From SHLJ01 sp041618535 (GTDB lineage Bacteria > Bacteroidota > Bacteroidia > Flavobacteriales > Flavobacteriaceae), in assembly GCA_041618535.1 (NCBI GenBank), contig JBFKFP010000121.1, positions 1-8,843 on the forward strand: DNA of 8,843 nt, given 5' to 3'. Position 1 is the first letter of the stretch; each line of letters opens with the position of its first letter. The position numbers were made by a program, and so were the translations under genes. A model generated the notes under the pieces. That model made no database searches. It was not told the origin of the DNA and saw only the letters and a list, made by a program, of their open reading frames with translations. Of the stretch, positions 5,892-8,843 are shown in pieces.

Positions 5892-6302
5892 ATGGGACGA
5901 ATACTGGCCATTGATTATGGGGAGAAGCGAAGCGGTTTAGCTGTAACAGATGAACTGCAACTCATCGCCTCCGGCCTGACGGCCATTGACACAGTAGATC
6001 TAATGAATTTCCTTTCAGCTTACCTGGCCAGGGAAGACATTGAAAGTGTTGTGATCGGGTTGCCAAAGCGCCTGAACAACCAAAATTCTGAAATAGAACC
6101 TGTCATTCAGGCTTTTATAAAATCGTTTCTTGAGCATTTTCCTGATATGCCGGTTTATCGGGTTGACGAGAGGTTTACTTCGAAAATCGCCTCCAGATCC
6201 CTTTATGATTCAGGAATGAAGCGAAAAAAAAGGCAAGATAAGTATCTGTTGGATGAAGTTAGTGCCACACTTATTTTGCAAAGCTACCTGGATTCCAGAT
6301 AG
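5892..6302 (+). CDS. ruvX: Putative pre-16S rRNA nuclease / Holliday junction resolvase-like (YqgF/RuvX)
   Basis: 136 residues from ATG at 5892, the normal length. An in-frame TTG at 5871 would add seven residues but the family begins at MGRILAIDYG, so it is not used. It has an RNase H-like fold, with Asp8 in AIDYGEKRSG (6-15), VIGLPKRLNNQNSE (54-67), Glu93 in DERFTS (92-97), and Lys117, Asp121 and SA (124-125) in the C-terminal helix; Asp8, Glu93 and Asp121 form the expected acidic metal site. E. coli YqgF matures the 5' end of 16S rRNA, while related proteins have been linked to Holliday-junction resolution and to transcription. It is a single gene preceded by the terminator of RNA unit 2, with about 130 bp before the next gene. 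The function is well supported at family level. Confidence 0.93.
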   Translation: MGRILAIDYGEKRSGLAVTDELQLIASGLTAIDTVDLMNFLSAYLAREDIESVVIGLPKRLNNQNSEIEPVIQAFIKSFLEHFPDMPVYRVDERFTSKIASRSLYDSGMKRKKRQDKYLLDEVSATLILQSYLDSR

Positions 6303-6306
6303 TTGC

Positions 6307-6322
6307 TTTTCATCGATGAAAA
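6307..6322. repeat. 16-bp perfect palindrome after ruvX
   Basis: TTTTCATCGATGAAAA reads the same on both strands and starts four bases after the ruvX stop. There is no T run after it, so it is a poor intrinsic terminator. It may be a protein-binding dyad or chance in AT-rich DNA. Confidence 0.4.
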
Positions 6323-6366
6323 CGATCATATTGTATTCGCTTAACGAGTTTTTTGATCAGTTTGTG

Positions 6367-6386
6367 GATAATCGGAATTGATTATC
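6367..6386. promoter_or_regulatory. Candidate operator: inverted repeat GATAATC-N6-GATTATC
   Basis: Two perfect 7-bp arms around GGAATT. The right arm begins within the ATTG (6377-6380) that acts as the probable -33 element of the first secreted-protein gene. A dyad covering the -33 region is where a repressor would block, or an activator could contact, the sigma-ABfr holoenzyme. No regulator is encoded nearby. Confidence 0.45.
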
Positions 6387-6405
6387 GAAGTGCACACTAA
6401 ATTTG
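6377..6405 (+). promoter_or_regulatory. Promoter of first T9SS cargo gene
   Basis: TAAATTTG at 6398-6405 is an exact TAnnTTTG -7 element. ATTG at 6377-6380 lies 17 bp upstream as a -33 element. Expected transcription start is near 6412, leaving about 20 bases before the ATG at 6434. There is no Shine-Dalgarno. Confidence 0.65.
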
Positions 6406-6433
6406 AGGCAGTTAATCTCTAAAACCCCAAATC

Positions 6434-7024
6434 ATGAAGAATAACTACGCTCTGTGGCTATTGATGTCACTATTAACAACCTCCCTCACATTTTCTCAAA
6501 GTTGCCCGCAAACTCTAGGTGCGTCTACCTCCGATGTGTTGATTCATTTCAGGCTTGACGTTCCCGGTTGTGACGATTTCCCGGAATCGATTAATGTGCA
6601 AGGCAGCACTTTCGACAAGTCGAGTTGCAATGGTACAAACTTGAAATATCAGTTAGTTGCAGGCGACCCGTTGCCATACCCGGATACTTTTTCGGTGGAT
6701 CTTGGTTTCGGCGAATGCTCTTACCTGAACGGAGAAATAAGAAGGGAAACCTTGGGACTTGATCCTGTAGAGGAGGGAATTAACAGCTTAAAAGTATATC
6801 CTAATCCACTGATATCAGGGGATTATGTGAACCTGAACTTTGGTCAGAATATTTCAGCAGATATTCTGGTCTATGATCTTACCGGCAAATTGGTAATGAA
6901 AGAAAATATTAGTAGTTCCAGTACTAAATCTCTAAATATTTCTACCGTGAACAATGGAATTTATATGCTTCTTATAGAGGCAGAGAATTCCGCAACCTCT
7001 CGTAAATTTGTAATTATGAGGTAA
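6434..7024 (+). CDS. Secreted T9SS type A sorting-domain protein, four-cysteine family, copy A
   Basis: 196 residues. A Sec signal peptide (about 1-22; Lys2, hydrophobic core 5-20, cleavage around FSQ-S) is followed by an unrecognised domain (about 23-105) with four cysteines at 24, 46, 65 and 95. A C-terminal T9SS type A sorting domain (about 118-196) carries VYPNP (121-125), ILVYDLTGKLV (144-154), NNGIYML (173-179) and a terminal KFVIMR, the standard pattern of TIGR04183. The protein would cross the inner membrane by Sec and the outer membrane by the Por/T9SS machine, then be released or anchored on the surface, probably with two disulfides. Nothing identifies an enzyme. The next gene is a clear paralog. 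It has its own promoter and terminator, so it is a single-gene transcript. The role of the N-terminal domain is unknown. Confidence 0.9.
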   Translation: MKNNYALWLLMSLLTTSLTFSQSCPQTLGASTSDVLIHFRLDVPGCDDFPESINVQGSTFDKSSCNGTNLKYQLVAGDPLPYPDTFSVDLGFGECSYLNGEIRRETLGLDPVEEGINSLKVYPNPLISGDYVNLNFGQNISADILVYDLTGKLVMKENISSSSTKSLNISTVNNGIYMLLIEAENSATSRKFVIMR

Positions 7025-7042
7025 ACTACTCTTTTTGTTAGG

Positions 7043-7070
7043 AAAACTCCCCTCCATGGGGAGTTTTTTT
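7043..7070 (+). terminator. Intrinsic terminator of T9SS cargo gene A
   Basis: AAAACTCCCC (7043-7052) pairs with GGGGAGTTTT (7058-7067) around TCCAT, with T continuing to 7070. It lies 19 bases after the stop of gene A and isolates it from the paralog downstream. The CTCCCC/GGGGAG core is the same as in the two RNA-unit terminators. Confidence 0.88.
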
Positions 7071-7136
7071 ATTTTATGATGATTTTAGCACGATAATTGT
7101 TTCTGATTGGATATAAATGTTTATTACATCCTTGTC

Positions 7137-7721
7137 ATGCTAAAAAAATACCTTTTTTTTACCGCGATTTTTTTTATCGAGTTCGGCATTTCAAGCGGGC
7201 AAAATTGTCCGCCGTCAATAGGCTCGCAAAGCACCACCTCTGCTCCTCATTTTAAAATCGATTCAGGCAGTTGCGAAGATTACCCGGAAAGCATCTCAAT
7301 AAATGGTAAATCCTTCGTGAAATCGAATTGTATCGGGACCGATTTATATTATGATCTCCTTCCGCCGGATGCTCCCCTTGAGAGTAATGATACCTTCTCA
7401 GTAAATTTTGGTTTTGGCTCCTGTGATTATTCCGATGGTGAATCAAGAACTCTGTCAGATATTGGATCCGTATATAAAAACGATTTTAACATTTTTCCTA
7501 ATCCTGTCGATAAAGGGGGGATGGTCAGCCTGACTTTCCGTTCTCCCGTGAACGCTGAGGTTTCGATCTATGATCTCACCGGGAAACAAGTGTTTTTCCG
7601 GCAAATGAAAGGAATCAGGAGTTCCAGATTAAATCTTTCGGGTTTGGCAAACGGGATTTATCTGATCAAAGTAGAATCAGATACCTTTAATACCACAAAG
7701 AAAATTATCCTTCAACGATAG
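7137..7721 (+). CDS. Secreted T9SS type A sorting-domain protein, four-cysteine family, copy B
   Basis: 194 residues from ATG at 7137; an in-frame TTG at 7107 would add ten residues ahead of the signal peptide and is rejected. The signal peptide is MLKKYLFF...GISSGQ with cleavage near residue 20-22. The unknown domain has cysteines at 24, 46, 65 and 96, the first three at exactly the positions of copy A, and shares CP, HF, DYPESI (DFPESI in A), KS-C-GT, DTFSV, GFG-C and Y-GE. The C-terminal T9SS domain has FNIFPNPV (117-124), VSIYDLTGKQV (142-152), LANGIYLIKVE (170-180) and terminal KKIILQR. About 34 identities over roughly 80 aligned N-terminal residues were counted by eye, so this is an old tandem duplication, not a recent copy. 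No convincing promoter was found in the 66 bp between the terminator of gene A and its start. Function is unknown. Confidence 0.9.
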   Translation: MLKKYLFFTAIFFIEFGISSGQNCPPSIGSQSTTSAPHFKIDSGSCEDYPESISINGKSFVKSNCIGTDLYYDLLPPDAPLESNDTFSVNFGFGSCDYSDGESRTLSDIGSVYKNDFNIFPNPVDKGGMVSLTFRSPVNAEVSIYDLTGKQVFFRQMKGIRSSRLNLSGLANGIYLIKVESDTFNTTKKIILQR

Positions 7722-7754
7722 AGAAAAGAATATCTACAAGGGTAATTTTTTTAA

Positions 7755-7781
7755 CCTTATGCAAAGAAAAAAAACATAAGG
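7755..7781. repeat. Inverted repeat in the def upstream region
   Basis: CCTTATG (7755-7761) and CATAAGG (7775-7781) are perfect arms around a 13-base A-rich spacer. The spacer covers the place where the def -33 element should be, so this may be an operator. As a terminator for the preceding gene it is weak, since no T run follows directly. Confidence 0.35.
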
Positions 7782-7787
7782 ATATTG

Positions 7788-7795
7788 TATTTTTG
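7788..7795 (+). promoter_or_regulatory. def: def promoter, -7 element
   Basis: TATTTTTG matches TAnnTTTG exactly, 17 bases before the def ATG at 7813. A TTTG -33 element is not visible at the expected spacing. Transcription would start near 7801 and cover def and the DUF5606 gene. Confidence 0.5.
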
Positions 7796-7812
7796 CCGCA
7801 GAAATATTCGCT

Positions 7813-8403
7813 ATGATTTATCCCATCGTTGCCTACGGTGACCCGGTTCTGAGAAAAAAATGCAAAGTTATCGGTCCGGACTATCCCGAATTAAAGCAGA
7901 TAATTGCCAACATGTATGAAACTATGTATGGTGCTTTGGGTATTGGGCTGGCTGCACCCCAGGTGGGTTACCCCATACGCCTGTTTATCGTGGATGCCTC
8001 TCCTTTTGCCGAAGACGAGGAATTTACGGAAGAGGAGCGTATGTATTTTAAGGATTTCAAAAAGACTTTTATAAATGCTGAAATATTGGATGAGGATGGT
8101 GATGACTGGGCTTTTAACGAAGGCTGTTTAAGCATTCCTAACATAAGAGAGGACGTATTCCGACAGCCCAGGGTCAGAATTCGATATCAGGACGAAGATT
8201 TTGTCACTCACGAAGAGGAATTTGACGGCATGGTGGCCCGAATTATTCAGCATGAATATGACCATATTGAAGGGGTACTCTTTACCGACAAGATCTCGAG
8301 TCTTAAAAAACGACTGATAAAGTCGAAACTGACCAATATTTCCAAGGGCAAAATAGAAGTAGACTATAAAATGCGCTTTCCAAATCTTAAAAAACGACGT
8401 TAA
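7813..8403 (+). CDS. def: Peptide deformylase
   Basis: 196 residues. It removes the formyl group from the N-terminal methionine of nascent proteins, using a bound Fe2+ or similar metal, in the cytosol at the ribosome. All three signature motifs are present and intact: GIGLAAPQVG (43-52), EGCLSIP (103-109) with metal ligand Cys105, and QHEYDH (146-151) with ligands His147 and His151 and catalytic Glu148. Between motifs I and II there is an acidic insertion (about 64-84, FAEDEEFTEEERMYF) that is commonly seen in Bacteroidota deformylases, and the C-terminus is basic (NLKKRR). The start ATG has a -7 element 17 bp upstream. The DUF5606 gene follows after six bases, so the two are almost certainly co-transcribed. 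It is usually essential. Confidence 0.97.
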   Translation: MIYPIVAYGDPVLRKKCKVIGPDYPELKQIIANMYETMYGALGIGLAAPQVGYPIRLFIVDASPFAEDEEFTEEERMYFKDFKKTFINAEILDEDGDDWAFNEGCLSIPNIREDVFRQPRVRIRYQDEDFVTHEEEFDGMVARIIQHEYDHIEGVLFTDKISSLKKRLIKSKLTNISKGKIEVDYKMRFPNLKKRR

Positions 8404-8409
8404 TTCATT

Positions 8410-8838
8410 ATGGAACTAACTTTAGACAAAATTCTGGCCATCTCCCAAAAACCGGGATTATACCGTATGTTAACCCAAACCCGTGCAGGGATTGTTGCTG
8501 AATCCCTGATCGACGGAAAGAAGATCGCGGTAAACATTCACAATAACATCAGCGTATTAAGTGAAATAGCAGTTTTCACCTTATCGGAAGACCTGCCGTT
8601 AAGAGAGGTTTTGTTGAAGATAAGGGAGAAGGAAAACGGAAATGCGACCTCTGTTAATCCCAAAGGATCCAGGGATGAACTGGAAGAATACTTCTTTTCG
8701 GTTCTTCCGGATTATGATGAAGACCGGGTTTATGCAAGCGATATCAAAAAGATCCTGCAGTGGTACAATATTTTGCAGTCAAAGGGCCTGCTTTCTTCTT
8801 TCGACAATACGGACATTGATAAGGACGAAGAAGAATAG
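8410..8838 (+). CDS. DUF5606 family protein of unknown function
   Basis: 142 residues from ATG at 8410, six bases after the def stop. The N-terminal half (about 1-70) is a small predicted beta-rich module starting MELTLDKILAISQKPGLYRM, followed by VAESLIDGKKIAVN and a segment SVLSEIAVFTLSEDLPLREVL. The C-terminal part (about 85-130) is helical, with SRDELEEYFFSVLPDYDEDRVYASDIKKILQWYNIL, and ends in an acidic tail (DIDKDEEE). I recognise this as the DUF5606 family, found in Bacteroidota next to def and often before mazG. It has no signal peptide or membrane segment. No activity is known to me. Placement with def and ruvX hints at a role in translation, rRNA maturation or growth control, but that is inference from position only. 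Confidence 0.8.
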   Translation: MELTLDKILAISQKPGLYRMLTQTRAGIVAESLIDGKKIAVNIHNNISVLSEIAVFTLSEDLPLREVLLKIREKENGNATSVNPKGSRDELEEYFFSVLPDYDEDRVYASDIKKILQWYNILQSKGLLSSFDNTDIDKDEEE

Positions 8839-8843
8839 GATTC

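Noticed and set aside
7107..7134. Upstream TTG start for cargo gene B and a promoter with -7 CATCCTTG
   Set aside because: The TTG start would put ten residues ahead of a good signal peptide, and the -7 candidate matches only four of six fixed positions and would start transcription at the ATG.

Overview
The window looks like a chromosomal segment of a member of the Bacteroidota, most likely a marine-type Flavobacteriaceae. Three things point there. Two small secreted proteins end in a type A type IX secretion (T9SS/Por) sorting domain. The last gene belongs to DUF5606, a family I know only from Bacteroidota. Several genes are preceded by the Bacteroidota -7 promoter element TAnnTTTG and lack Shine-Dalgarno sites. 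No tRNA, rRNA, CRISPR array or insertion sequence was seen.

Left part (1-5235) is a surface-glycan/LPS assembly region. A polysaccharide pyruvyl transferase-family gene runs leftward off the window edge. Divergent to it is a two-gene unit: a GT2 glycosyltransferase with a galactosyltransferase-like C-terminus, overlapping by 8 bp with a WaaP/Kdo-kinase-like protein. Convergent to this pair is a leftward operon: dapD (lysine/diaminopimelate pathway), a GT9 heptosyltransferase-like gene starting on the base after the dapD stop, and a WaaE-like GT2 gene. Together these would assemble and phosphorylate the inner part of a lipooligosaccharide, with dapD sharing the operon.

Middle (5236-5891) is a long intergenic region without a credible protein gene, and it is the most interesting part. 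It holds two similarly built, rightward units (about 5359-5465 and 5732-5861). Each has a near-identical promoter-like box ending in TTTGGTTGGTTG, then a long imperfect stem, a loop containing AACT(n)TAATAG(C)AAAA, and a strong GC-rich intrinsic terminator. I read them as a pair of paralogous small structured RNAs of about 80 and 105 nt that I cannot assign to a known family.

Right part (5892-8838) is rightward. ruvX (Holliday junction resolvase-like) is followed by two tandem paralogous T9SS cargo genes, the first with its own promoter and terminator, then def (peptide deformylase) and a DUF5606 gene in a tight pair. The secreted proteins share an unrecognised four-cysteine domain of about 80 residues and sit like an insert within a housekeeping neighbourhood.
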